NCBI GenBank assembly: GCA_022841705.1
Contig: JALHQZ010000012.1
Location: 1-62,121 of the forward strand
From: Pirellulales bacterium
GTDB taxonomy: Bacteria > Planctomycetota > Planctomycetia > Pirellulales > Lacipirellulaceae
Direction of reading: 5' to 3'
DNA length: 62,121 nucleotides
The first letter of the stretch is position 1. Each line of letters starts with the position of its first letter. Shown piece after piece: positions 35,056 through 43,152 of this stretch. The translations under genes were made by a program, and so were the position numbers. The notes below the pieces were generated by a model that worked only from the letters and a program-made list of their open reading frames with translations, ran no database searches and was not told the origin of the DNA.

Positions 35056-36803
35056 TTTCCGTCCTTTCGCATTACATCCTTGCGATCAATCCCACCTTGG
35101 ATCGTATCAATTTCAACGGTGAACTCCTCGCCCCCTTCGACGAGCCAGCGCACGTACACGGGAGTGCGGGACTTCAGCGTGGGGATTTCCACCTCGGCTG
35201 GGTTGTGTTCGACATCGCGCGGCTGGATAAAGAAAGGTTCGTCGGCGACGAGCGCGGCGATAACCTTTACGCCTTCGCCTGTGAGGCGCGCAAGGTCGGG
35301 CCGCGTGATGGCGTTCGCCACGTTGTGGGCGGAGCGGGTGGGTGTGGCCTTGTCGTTCATGATGATGGCGGTGACTTCACGCAACTTGCCGTCGAGCTCT
35401 TTTACTTCGACAGATTCAACACGCACTTGCGGCATTTGGTCGGCGTGCCACAGGGTGAACGCCATGTTGCGGTGGCATTCTTCTTCGAGCAAGAAACTCG
35501 GCGGCTGGCGGCCCCACGATTTTTTCTGCCCACCGACCTCCACCTTGCCGAACTGCGGATGCTCGACTTCGTGCCAGGGGACAAAGCCTTCGCCCTGCAG
35601 CAGTAGATCGTCGAACTTGCGCCGCTCTTCATCCGTGCCGAACCAATTCCGGCCCTCGGGATGTTCGCGGAAGAAATTGAAGGGCGTGTTCAGTTCGTTG
35701 GTAAACGCAAAGACACCCCGCATGCCATAGAACCAATCGGTCTCGCCGCCGAAGACTTCGTACAGACCCTCGGCCGTGTTGAGGTAGCGGTAGCCGGGTA
35801 GCATTTCGACGCCGCGCTCGGCAAGGCGATCGAACACGGCGATGTCTTCTTGCGGCCAGACGTCGCCCTTGGCGCCAGGGCCGCGGAGAATCATGCCGCC
35901 CGTGTTGTGGTAACTCTGGGCGCCGGCGATGTTCGGATGGGCGATCACGAAATCGGCGACCAAGCGGTTCTCTTCAATTGAGAACGGGTACCGGTAGGCG
36001 CCGTTCTGCACGAAGCCGGGCTCCCACTTCCACGCCCAGTCGCGGTTGGGGTCGTAATAGCCGGGGCCATCTTCGTTGACTTCACCGTCGTAATCGTTGT
36101 CGTAGCCCTCGGGGCCGAGGAGGCGAAACTCCCCTGCTTCGTCCGGCTTCGCGCGGATCATTAGCTCCGAATACTTCGGATGGCTCTTCCACCGACCCTG
36201 CGGATCGCGGACGCGCATCTCGACGAGGTGGCCATCGCCGTCAATATCCTCGGGCGGGTCTTCATCAATGCGGCCATCTTGGTCATCGTCCACCGGTCGC
36301 AAGCCACTGCGGGGGCCGTTGGTGGTGTTGACGTCGTAGAAGTGGGCGTCGCGCGCGTCGGGGCTCATCATTGGCAGGAGATAAAAGACGCGCTGGTCGA
36401 GCAGGTTGGTGATCAGCTTGTTGCGGCCGTAGGATTCAGTGAGATACCACGCGGTGTAGAGCACCGTGTCGACCGCTTGCAGCTCGTTGGCGTGAATGCC
36501 GCCGTCGATCCAGAAGGCGGGGCGCGTTTCGGGGCCCTCGGCGGGTTCATTGGCTTGGTTGGTGATCGTGAGCACCCACATCTCGCGACCATCGTAACTT
36601 TTGCCGAGGCTTTCGAGTCGACAGAGCTTGGGATGCGCCGCGGCGATCTGCTTCAAGAGGCCGGTCGCTTCGGCGTAGTCCCGATAGAAATTCCACCGCG
36701 CCGGAACCGCGGGATCTGCCGGGGCGCCGAGCGGTTGGTACACCGGCGGCGCGGCGACGGCGGCCGATGTCACAAAACATGCGATTAACAAGGCGCGAAG
36801 CAT
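35052..36803 (-). CDS. Secreted M14 family zinc carboxypeptidase
   Basis: A 583-residue exported metallopeptidase with signal peptide MLRALLIACFVTSAAVAAPP. Zinc ligands are His104 and Glu107 in GGIHANELQAVD and His299 in GAQSYHNTGG. The substrate pair NR is at 253-254 (DPNRDWAWKW). The catalytic Glu370 is in VFAFTNELNTP. A loop at 172-196 (DDDQDGRIDEDPPEDIDGDG) is acidic and resembles calcium-binding DxDxDG repeats; it is also in the neighbouring paralogue. A beta-sandwich C-terminus ends the protein. Family members cleave C-terminal residues from peptides or peptidoglycan. It lies 2 bp after the paralogue and overlaps the hydrolase gene. Confidence 0.93.
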   Translation of the reverse strand: MLRALLIACFVTSAAVAAPPVYQPLGAPADPAVPARWNFYRDYAEATGLLKQIAAAHPKLCRLESLGKSYDGREMWVLTITNQANEPAEGPETRPAFWIDGGIHANELQAVDTVLYTAWYLTESYGRNKLITNLLDQRVFYLLPMMSPDARDAHFYDVNTTNGPRSGLRPVDDDQDGRIDEDPPEDIDGDGHLVEMRVRDPQGRWKSHPKYSELMIRAKPDEAGEFRLLGPEGYDNDYDGEVNEDGPGYYDPNRDWAWKWEPGFVQNGAYRYPFSIEENRLVADFVIAHPNIAGAQSYHNTGGMILRGPGAKGDVWPQEDIAVFDRLAERGVEMLPGYRYLNTAEGLYEVFGGETDWFYGMRGVFAFTNELNTPFNFFREHPEGRNWFGTDEERRKFDDLLLQGEGFVPWHEVEHPQFGKVEVGGQKKSWGRQPPSFLLEEECHRNMAFTLWHADQMPQVRVESVEVKELDGKLREVTAIIMNDKATPTRSAHNVANAITRPDLARLTGEGVKVIAALVADEPFFIQPRDVEHNPAEVEIPTLKSRTPVYVRWLVEGGEEFTVEIDTIQGGIDRKDVMRKDGK

Positions 36804-36805
36804 AC

Positions 36806-38458
36806 CTATGGTTTCTCCGCGTGAGCAAGCAGTACGATTTCACGTTCGACGAAACCAACCGAAGGTTCGCCGACTTTCACTTGCAGTTTGTCTTCATTGC
36901 CAATCACGCGAATGAGCCATTGCTTTTCGACACTACCGCCGAGGCCGTGCAGGACGCCGCAGCGTTGGCGCGGGGAACCGCTGAGGAACACGCTGCCTTT
37001 GGGCGCGACGAGTTCGATTTCGAGTTGCTGCAACTGCTTCGCCATCGCGCCGTGTTTACTCGATGTCGGCAGGCGGCCGGTGTTGATGACTTTCGCGGTG
37101 ATGCGGTAGACCTGCTCGCCGGCGGCTTCGACTTTCACTTCGTCGATAGCGAGTTTGGCGCGCTCGGCCAGCACTACGGTGAGCCACTTGGCGTGTTGGG
37201 CTGCGAGTTCGGCGAGTTCTTCGACCGTCGGGGCGACCGCGTACGGCTTTACGCCGCCGATTTCGACGGTTTTGCCGGGGAAATCGGGGTGTTCAATTTT
37301 AGTCCAGGGGATGAACGCCGAAGGGTTGTTCTTGTCGAGCCAGCGCAGGGTGCGGAGGGCGGCGGGGTCGCTGTCCTTCTTCTTTTCGGATTTTGGTTTT
37401 TCGTCAGCGGAAGTTTTGTTGTTTGAGCCCTCGCCGTCAGTCGGGGGAGATTTTTCGTCGTCCTTCTTCTCCGCTACTTTCTCCTCTACGACGGGCCACC
37501 AGGCCGGCGTGGACAAACTCCAGCGGCCGAGGTGGTGGTGGGCCCAGGTGGCGAAGGCGCCCTCCCCTGCCCCGTTGGTTGGTGCGTCTTTTACTTTCAG
37601 TTCGTCTGCGTACGATTTGGCGAGCCACGCGTAGACGTCGGCATCCGCTTTGCTCAGGCCACCCTCTTTGCCTTTGGCCCAGGGCTTGAGGAGATTCGCT
37701 TCGGGGCCGATCGACAGCACCAGAAAAATGTTGCGGTGGTTGAATGCGAAGTCGGCCACCGCACGCGTTTCGGATTCGCTCACTTGGTGGGGCCCAGCGC
37801 CCGGTTTGAAGTACGGATACTTCCACGTGAAGTTGCGATTGAACTCCACGCCGCCGGGGCCATCTTCGTTCCAGCGGTCGTCGTGATCGTTGTCGATCCC
37901 CTCGGTCAGTAGTCGATATTCGGCGCGTTCGCCTTTCGTGCGATCGACTCTCACTAACTCGCGCGGGTCATCGGGATGCGGCCGATAGTCGCCGGTGGGA
38001 TCCGTCACGCGCATCGATGTGATAAAGCCGTCGTGGTTGAGGTCCTCCGGCGGGTCTTCATCGATGCGGCCGTCGCGGTCATCATCGCTGGGCCGCAGGT
38101 TGGCCGACGCTTCAACGAGCGGTTTCGCTTGCGACCTCCGAAGCGCATCCGGTGAGGGATCGGGCACGATGTAGAAGGTAATTTCCTTCAACAGTTTTTC
38201 GTTCGCAGCTAACACTTCGGCCAAACCGACCGCGAGGTCCGCGCTCCACGGTTTCGTTGCATCGACCGCGCCGACGATAAGCACCGCCGGCCGAGAATCG
38301 GCCCCGTCGCCGCCGAGCGTGAGGAGTTGCACCGGCCGCTCGCCCGCCGTCTCGGCGAGAACTTCAAGCTTGCCCAGTTTTTCGAAGCGGTCGTGCCAAC
38401 TCTCCGCGCCGGCTGCCGTGGCGCACAGCATCAGCAGAACCGTGGCGCGGAGCATCAT
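36806..38458 (-). CDS. Zinc-less M14 paralogue (predicted pseudo-peptidase)
   Basis: A 550-residue exported protein with signal peptide MMLRATVLLMLCATAAGAES. It matches the downstream M14 protein in its Asp-rich loop (DDDRDGRIDEDPPEDLNHDG at 125-144), in GIDNDHDDRWNEDGPGGVEF, and in the NR pair (207-208). All zinc ligands are gone: where the active copy has GGIHANE this has VGAVDATK, and SYHNTGG is replaced by LSIGPEAN. The catalytic Glu block is also lost. A Lys/Glu-rich linker (EKKDDEKSPPTDGEGSNN and on) is unique to it. It is the first gene of the operon. It is probably a binding or regulatory partner of the active enzyme. Confidence 0.85.
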   Translation of the reverse strand: MMLRATVLLMLCATAAGAESWHDRFEKLGKLEVLAETAGERPVQLLTLGGDGADSRPAVLIVGAVDATKPWSADLAVGLAEVLAANEKLLKEITFYIVPDPSPDALRRSQAKPLVEASANLRPSDDDRDGRIDEDPPEDLNHDGFITSMRVTDPTGDYRPHPDDPRELVRVDRTKGERAEYRLLTEGIDNDHDDRWNEDGPGGVEFNRNFTWKYPYFKPGAGPHQVSESETRAVADFAFNHRNIFLVLSIGPEANLLKPWAKGKEGGLSKADADVYAWLAKSYADELKVKDAPTNGAGEGAFATWAHHHLGRWSLSTPAWWPVVEEKVAEKKDDEKSPPTDGEGSNNKTSADEKPKSEKKKDSDPAALRTLRWLDKNNPSAFIPWTKIEHPDFPGKTVEIGGVKPYAVAPTVEELAELAAQHAKWLTVVLAERAKLAIDEVKVEAAGEQVYRITAKVINTGRLPTSSKHGAMAKQLQQLEIELVAPKGSVFLSGSPRQRCGVLHGLGGSVEKQWLIRVIGNEDKLQVKVGEPSVGFVEREIVLLAHAEKP

Positions 38459-38542
38459 CGCGGGCGAAACTTGGAGGGGAGGCGGTAGAGTTGAAGCAGT
38501 CTCTCCAGTTTAGCTTGCGGTGGGGTGGTTGTCGCCCGGGGA

Positions 38543-38674
38543 AGTAGGCAGTAGGCAGTGGGCAGTAAAATGGGGGTGCGTAGGCTACGAGCTGACGAAG
38601 TTTCTCTCAATGGCCTGATTTGTGAGGCCAGGGCCTTGGCCATTTCTGCCTACTGCCGACTGCCTACTGCCCAC
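38543..38674. repeat. Inverted repeat, GGCAGTAGGCAGTGGGCAGT type
   Basis: GTAGGCAGTAGGCAGTGGGC (38543-38567) and inverse CTGCCTACTGCCGACTGCCT (38646-38674) lie about 80 bp apart. The right copy contains the stop codon and last codons of the ASCH protein gene. Confidence 0.65.
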
Positions 38675-38975
38675 TCTCAGCCGCTCGGCGGAATTTGATG
38701 CGGAATGCTTTGTAGCCGGCGGCGAGTTTGTCGCCGTAGATTTCTTGGAGTTCGTGCTGCAGGGCGGCGGCGGTGGGGAAGCCGTCGGGCAGCGCGTCGG
38801 CGTCGGTCAGTTCGGCGACTTGGACTTCGTCGATCGCGAGGATTTCAATGGGGCCGACGCCGGGGGTGTAGCTTCGCTGGCCGGCTCGCATATGGCGGTG
38901 TTTCCAGAGGCGGATGGTTTGGGTTTTCTCGTCGGCGCGGATGGCGTCGAGGAACTTTCGTTTGAATAACAGCAT
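38664..38975 (-). CDS. ASCH domain-like protein
   Basis: A 103-residue protein resembling ASCH domains, a PUA-like fold that binds RNA or modified nucleosides. Visible blocks are LLFKRKFLDAIRADEKTQTI, RLWKHRHMRAGQRSYTPGVG, and IEILAIDEVQVAELTDADAL. The basic/aromatic N-terminal half and the G-x-x-x-Y-T-P-G-V-G element are typical of the family. ATG start. The last codons (ESGQ and stop) come from a dispersed repeat. Confidence 0.75.
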   Translation of the reverse strand: MLLFKRKFLDAIRADEKTQTIRLWKHRHMRAGQRSYTPGVGPIEILAIDEVQVAELTDADALPDGFPTAAALQHELQEIYGDKLAAGYKAFRIKFRRAAESGQ

Positions 38976-39037
38976 GTTGGTACTCCGGTTCGCAGCATAG
39001 TTTAACGGGTGAAATCGGCGGGGGCGATATGGTCAAA

Positions 39038-39065
39038 ACGCGCTCCGCCAGCGCGTCGCGGCTAA
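39038..39065. repeat. Single copy of the GCCGCGACGCGC repeat family
   Basis: ACGCGCTCCGCCAGCGCGTC, continuing to GCGGCTAA, 40 bp before the M28 peptidase start. Same family as 7563-7632 and 8431-8566, but here unpaired. Confidence 0.65.
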
Positions 39066-39104
39066 CGGTTTCAACGGGGGGTGGTTGCACGTAGAATTGG
39101 GGGG

Positions 39105-40085
39105 ATGAACCGCCTGCTGCTCGCGCTGTTACTCGCCGCCCTGCCCTGCTCTGCTCTGTTTGCGGAAACGGGGGTTGCGGAAACTGGGGCCGAGAATCCC
39201 CTCGATGCAAAACGGGCGTTTGGCTATCTCGAAAAGGTGTGCGAGTTCGGGCCGCGGGTTTCTGGCACGCGCGGGATGACCCAGCAGCGGCAATGGTTGG
39301 TGGAGCAGCTCGAGGAGTTGGGCGCCGAAGTGCAGGTGCAGAAGTTCAAGGGCCGGCATCCCGAAAGCGGTAAGCGGGTGGCGCTGGCAAATGTGATCGC
39401 GACGTTCAGGCCCGAGGCCCAGTACCCAGAGATACAGCGGCGGGTGGTCTTGGCGTGCCACTACGACACACGGCCGCTTGCGGATCGTGATCCGAATCCG
39501 CTGAATCGGCGCCTGCCACGCTTTCTCGGCGCGAATGACGGCGCCAGCGGTGTGGCGCTGCTCTTGGAGCTCGCGCATCATTTCGATTCTGTGCCAGCGA
39601 ATCTGGGGATCGATCTCGTGTTCTTCGACGCCGAGGAGTTGGTGTACCAAGACCCGCGCGATCCGTACTTCCTCGGCAGCCAGTGGTGGGCGCAGAAGTA
39701 CGCTGAGAAAAGTAATGGCCCGAAGTATGAGTGCGGCGTGGTGGTGGACATGATTGGCGATCGCGATTTACAAATCTACCAGGAGCGCACGAGCTATTCG
39801 TGGCAAGAGACTCGGCCGATCATCAACGAGATCTGGGGCACAGCCGCGCGGATCGGCGTGCAGGAATTCATTCCGCGCGTGCGGTACGAAGTGCGTGACG
39901 ATCACCTGGCGATGCGCAACATCGCCAAGATTCCGACCGCAGAGATTATCGATTTCGATTACCCCGCCTGGCACACGCTCGCCGACACACCCCGCCAATG
40001 CAGCGGCGAATCGCTGGCCAAAGTCGGCTACGTGCTGCTGGAATGGCTGAAAACCAAAGCCGCCGATCAGCTCCCTGGCCCCTAG
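39105..40085 (+). CDS. Secreted M28 family metallopeptidase (glutaminyl cyclase-like)
   Basis: A 326-residue exported zinc enzyme. After the signal peptide (MNRLLLALLLAALPCSALFA) come VVLACHYDTRP (His119), LGANDGASGVALLLELA (Asp145), DLVFFDAEELV (Glu177, Glu178), VVDMIGDRDL (Asp215) and DYPAWHTLADTP (His290). This order, and the DYPxWHT block, is that of the M28 subgroup that includes glutaminyl-peptide cyclotransferases, so it may be a cyclase or an aminopeptidase. Start is ATG 39105 with a G-rich site upstream. It is convergent with the M14 operon's neighbour region and separate from it. Confidence 0.9.
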   Translation: MNRLLLALLLAALPCSALFAETGVAETGAENPLDAKRAFGYLEKVCEFGPRVSGTRGMTQQRQWLVEQLEELGAEVQVQKFKGRHPESGKRVALANVIATFRPEAQYPEIQRRVVLACHYDTRPLADRDPNPLNRRLPRFLGANDGASGVALLLELAHHFDSVPANLGIDLVFFDAEELVYQDPRDPYFLGSQWWAQKYAEKSNGPKYECGVVVDMIGDRDLQIYQERTSYSWQETRPIINEIWGTAARIGVQEFIPRVRYEVRDDHLAMRNIAKIPTAEIIDFDYPAWHTLADTPRQCSGESLAKVGYVLLEWLKTKAADQLPGP

Positions 40086-40109
40086 CCCCTGCCCCCTAAC
40101 CCCTTCTCA

Positions 40110-40766
40110 ATGCCTGATCCGCTGCGATTTGCGATTGCCGTTGTGCCGCTGGCGGCGTATCTGCTGGTGCTGGGGGTGCTCAACGCGCGGCGGCGGCCGC
40201 TGGTGACCAGCGGAACGAGCGACCTCACGGCGCTCGGGCTGGCGGTCAGCGGGCTGGCGTTTATTGGTCCGATCGAACAGTTTCGGCCCGACGCGGCGAC
40301 GGGAAGTTTGGGCAATTCGATCTGGCTGCTCTTGCTCGCCTTCTACGGCTTGTGGGTGGCGCTCGCCATCATGTTGCAGCGGCCTCGAGTGGTGGTTTAC
40401 AACTGCACGGTGGAGCAGCTTCGGCCGGCGCTGTCGGAGACAATCTCCGCGCTCGATCCCACAGCGCGCTGGGCGGGCGACAGTGTCACACTCCCGGGGC
40501 TCGGCGTGCAACTGCATCTCGATCCCTTCGAGTTCATGCGGCAGGTAGCGATTGTCTCCAGCGGGCCGGAGCAAAATCTCGAAGGCTGGCACAAGCTGCA
40601 GCGCGCGGTGGCCCGGGCGCTCCGCACGACCACTATGACGCCCAGCCCGCGGGCGCCAGGTTTTTTTATTGTCGGCGGCGGGCTGCTTGTCTGGAGCGTG
40701 CTGCGGCTGGCGAGTGGGGGTGAAGAAGTAGCGACAGCGCTGAATGAGCTGCTGATTTACGGGTGA
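40110..40766 (+). CDS. Hypothetical membrane protein
   Basis: A 218-residue protein with two N-terminal helix pairs (FAIAVVPLAAYLLVLGVLNA, IWLLLLAFYGLWVALAIMLQ) and one helix at the C-terminus (FFIVGGGLLVWSVLRLA). Between them is a soluble stretch (VYNCTVEQLRPALSETISAL). I do not recognise the family. It lies 24 bp downstream of the M28 gene on the same strand, so the two are likely co-transcribed. Confidence 0.7.
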   Translation: MPDPLRFAIAVVPLAAYLLVLGVLNARRRPLVTSGTSDLTALGLAVSGLAFIGPIEQFRPDAATGSLGNSIWLLLLAFYGLWVALAIMLQRPRVVVYNCTVEQLRPALSETISALDPTARWAGDSVTLPGLGVQLHLDPFEFMRQVAIVSSGPEQNLEGWHKLQRAVARALRTTTMTPSPRAPGFFIVGGGLLVWSVLRLASGGEEVATALNELLIYG

Positions 40767-40794
40767 CGAAGACAGCCAACATCGAGCCAGCAAC

Positions 40795-40839
40795 AAACGG
40801 GAACACTTTCCTCGTGTGAAGTGTCGAACGTCCCCGTTT
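40795..40839. repeat. AAACGGGAAC...GTCCCCGTTT hairpin
   Basis: AAACGGGAACACTT (40795-40808) pairs with AAGTGTCGAACGTCCCCGTTT (about 40820-40839) as an interrupted stem. It lies 10 bp after the acr3 stop (minus strand) and 28 bp after the 218-aa gene. It may act as a transcript end for either strand, but no proper T-run is present. Confidence 0.5.
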
Positions 40840-40848
40840 CTTCCTGGG

Positions 40849-41964
40849 CTAATCAGCGACTGCGGTCGCGAAGTAGCGCGTTTGAAACCAGCCCGCCACG
40901 CTTACCAAGGCAACCATCACGGGGACTTCCACGAGCGGGCCGATGACGGCTGCAAACGCCGCTCCGGAATTGATGCCAAACACCGCGACCGCCACGGCAA
41001 TGGCAAGCTCAAAGTTGTTGCTGGCGGCGGTGAAAGCAAGGGTGGTGGTTTGGGAGTAGTTCGCCCCAATCTTCCGGCCCATCCAAAAGCTCACGAAGAA
41101 CATCACCACGAAGTAAATCAACAGCGGAATGGCAATGAGTAACACATCGCCTGGAATGCGAACGATGCGATCGCCCTTGAGGCAAAACATCACCAGAATC
41201 GTGAACAATAGCGCCACCAGGGTGAGCGGGCTGATGCGGGGAATGAAAGTTTGCTCGTACCACTCGCGTCCTTTCGCCCGCAGCAGCACAATGCGGGTGA
41301 CAATGCCAGCCAGAAACGGGATCCCCAGGTAGATCAACACACTCTGGGCGATTTGCCCCATGCTCACCGCCACCACGCTCCCCTCGAGCCCCAATTGAGG
41401 TGGCAGCCAGGTGATGAAAAACCACGCATACACGCTGTAGAACAACACCTGGAACACGCTGTTGAACGCCACGAGACCCGCGGCGTATTCGGTGTCACCT
41501 CGCGCCAGCTCATTCCACACGATGACCATCGCAATGCAGCGCGCGAGGCCGATCAGAATCAGCCCGGTCATGTACTCGGGATAGCCCCGCAGGAAGAGTA
41601 CGGCCAACGCAAACATGAGCACGGGGCCAATGACCCAGTTCTGCACTAACGATAAACCGAGCACTTTTACGTTGCGGAAGACATCGCCGAGTTCTTCGTA
41701 CTTCACCTTCGCTAGCGGGGGGTACATCATCAGAATGAGGCCCACCGCGATGGGAACGTTTGTCGTTCCCACTTGAAAACTTTGAATGAACGTCTCGACT
41801 CCCGGCGCCAAGTATCCCGTAGCAACCCCGGTTACCATGGCCAGAAAGATCCACAGCGTCAGGTAGCGATCCAGAAACCCTAACCGCGCAGGGCAGCCGT
41901 TAGTGGTGCACGGATCGACGGAGCCGGCAACACGCGCTGTGGGCGCCGGAGATGTATGGTTCAT
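40849..41964 (-). CDS. acr3: Arsenite efflux pump, ACR3 family
   Basis: A ten-helix inner-membrane exporter that removes As(III) by proton antiport. The 371-residue protein shows DRYLTLWIFLAMVTGVATGY, VPIAVGLILMMYPPLAKVKY, LILIGLARCIAMVIVWNELA (with the conserved Cys of ACR3 helix 4), and TTTLAFTAASNNFELAIAVA. These match the ACR3(1)/(2) group rather than ArsB. The ATG overlaps the arsC stop by 4 bp. It is the last gene of arsR-arsC-acr3. Confidence 0.95.
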   Translation of the reverse strand: MNHTSPAPTARVAGSVDPCTTNGCPARLGFLDRYLTLWIFLAMVTGVATGYLAPGVETFIQSFQVGTTNVPIAVGLILMMYPPLAKVKYEELGDVFRNVKVLGLSLVQNWVIGPVLMFALAVLFLRGYPEYMTGLILIGLARCIAMVIVWNELARGDTEYAAGLVAFNSVFQVLFYSVYAWFFITWLPPQLGLEGSVVAVSMGQIAQSVLIYLGIPFLAGIVTRIVLLRAKGREWYEQTFIPRISPLTLVALLFTILVMFCLKGDRIVRIPGDVLLIAIPLLIYFVVMFFVSFWMGRKIGANYSQTTTLAFTAASNNFELAIAVAVAVFGINSGAAFAAVIGPLVEVPVMVALVSVAGWFQTRYFATAVAD

Positions 41965-42392
41965 GGATGGTCCTGCAAACTTGCGGGCAAGGTGGCAACG
42001 AAGTCACGAATCTCATCCCGCACGCGGCGGTAATGTTCGAGGGCCTCGGCTGCCGTTGCCGACTCCAGGGCTAGTCGTGGCGGATCGTCAAAGGGGCGGT
42101 GAATTACCTTGGCTGTGCCCCGAAAAGTGGGGCAAGCTTCGGCAGCGTGGTCGCAAACGGTGACCACATAGTCGAACGGCACGTCGGACAGTTCGGCGAC
42201 GTGCTTCGAATGGTGAGTTGAGATATCGACCCCGGCTTCGGCCATCACCGCCACCGCGTGGGGATTCAGGCCATGCGTGTCAACGCCAGCCGAGTAGGCT
42301 TCCAGCACGCCACCTTTCAAATGCCGAGCCCAACCTTCAGCCATCTGGCTGCGGCACGAATTGCCGGTGCAGAGGAACAAGATCTTTAGCAT
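41961..42392 (-). CDS. arsC: Arsenate reductase, thioredoxin-coupled (low-MW phosphatase type)
   Basis: Reduces As(V) to As(III) for export by ACR3. The 143-residue protein has the phosphatase loop FLCTGNSCRSQMAEGWA (Cys8 to Arg14). The two resolving cysteines of the pI258-type enzyme are Cys80 and Cys87 in VVTVCDHAAEACPTFRG. It has no glutaredoxin-type motif, so electrons should come from thioredoxin. The ATG is at 42392 and overlaps the arsR stop by 7 bp; the gene start lies within the end of arsR. Confidence 0.95.
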   Translation of the reverse strand: MLKILFLCTGNSCRSQMAEGWARHLKGGVLEAYSAGVDTHGLNPHAVAVMAEAGVDISTHHSKHVAELSDVPFDYVVTVCDHAAEACPTFRGTAKVIHRPFDDPPRLALESATAAEALEHYRRVRDEIRDFVATLPASLQDHP

Positions 42393-42757
42393 TTGCAATT
42401 CGCCTGCTGGCGGCAAAGTTCTTCGGGGGGGAGTTTGAGCACAAGTTTCAGCGCCGCTTGATCTGCCTTGCGCTGCTTAACGGGGTGCAGGGCCGCGCGC
42501 ACGAACGCCAATGCTGCGTGGACCTCGGCCGGCGCTTCCTCATCAGCCAGTCGAAAGTACGCCCAGCGGCCGGCCTTGCGCGTTTCCACCAATCGCGCCT
42601 GATGCAAAATCGTCATGTGGCGGGACACGGTCGAAGCGGCCAGCCCGAGCACCTCGACAAGTTGGCACAGGCACAACTCGCGTTGTTCGAGCAAACCGAG
42701 CGCTCGCAGCCGGTTTTCGTCGGCTAACGCTTTGGTAATGGCAAGCAAATCTCGCAT
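42386..42757 (-). CDS. arsR: ArsR/SmtB family arsenic-responsive repressor
   Basis: A 123-residue winged-helix repressor. Its metal site candidate is ELCLCQL (Cys29, Cys31) in the first recognition region, as in ArsR As(III) sensors, and a C-terminal CKC may add a ligand. The helix-turn-helix is VEVLGLAASTVSRHMTILHQ. As(III) binding should release it from the operator and induce arsC-acr3. A dyad (42778-42795) is 21 bp upstream of the start. Confidence 0.94.
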   Translation of the reverse strand: MRDLLAITKALADENRLRALGLLEQRELCLCQLVEVLGLAASTVSRHMTILHQARLVETRKAGRWAYFRLADEEAPAEVHAALAFVRAALHPVKQRKADQAALKLVLKLPPEELCRQQANCKC

Positions 42758-42777
42758 GTTCGCAGCGGCTTTAGTTT

Positions 42778-42795
42778 GTTATTTCGACAAATAAC
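42778..42795. promoter_or_regulatory. Candidate ArsR operator
   Basis: GTTATTT, a 4-bp centre and AAATAAC form a perfect 7-bp dyad 21 bp upstream of arsR. The region around it is AT-rich in a GC-rich neighbourhood, consistent with a promoter. No direct test of binding is possible from sequence. Confidence 0.55.
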
Positions 42796-42855
42796 GAAAT
42801 ATAAGGCGGCCGAGTTGCGGCGCCAAGAGGGCCGCTGAGGAGGAGTCAAAAAAAG

Positions 42856-42928
42856 CGCCCCCGGCATGATTCGAACATGCGACCAATGGTTTAGGAAACC
42901 ACTGCTCTATCCCCTGAGCTACGAGGGC
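42856..42928 (-). tRNA. tRNA-Arg (CCT anticodon)
   Basis: On the minus strand the acceptor stem GCCCTCG/CGGGGGC, D stem GCTC/GAGC, anticodon loop TTCCTAA (anticodon CCT), and T arm GCATG-TTCGAAT-CATGC all pair. The gene has no encoded CCA end. Discriminator base is G. Confidence 0.95.
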
Positions 42929-43152
42929 AGGCGTGAAAAATGCAGATTAACGGGCAATTAACGGCGGTGGTAGACGGCCCTCTGACGGAAATCACGTTCA
43001 TGTGCCGTCGCAAGGTAGTTTTCGGGGGGATGACCACTTTCGGAGCATGAGAGATCGTCGGGAGGCGGAAATCCGTCGGCGATTTACACTAAACAGCCCT
43101 AGCGGAAATCAAGTACGGCGCTTCACCATCTGATGCCGAACCGCAGAAACGT
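42929..43152. other. Intergenic region, nothing recognised
   Basis: The 224-bp gap contains a 36-codon frame at about 42941 (MQINGQLTAVVDGPLTEI) without a ribosome binding site, judged spurious. It holds no obvious repeat. Confidence 0.4.

Noticed and set aside
42941..43051. 36-codon frame after tRNA-Arg
   Set aside because: No ribosome binding site, no hydrophobic or basic character, and no operon context.
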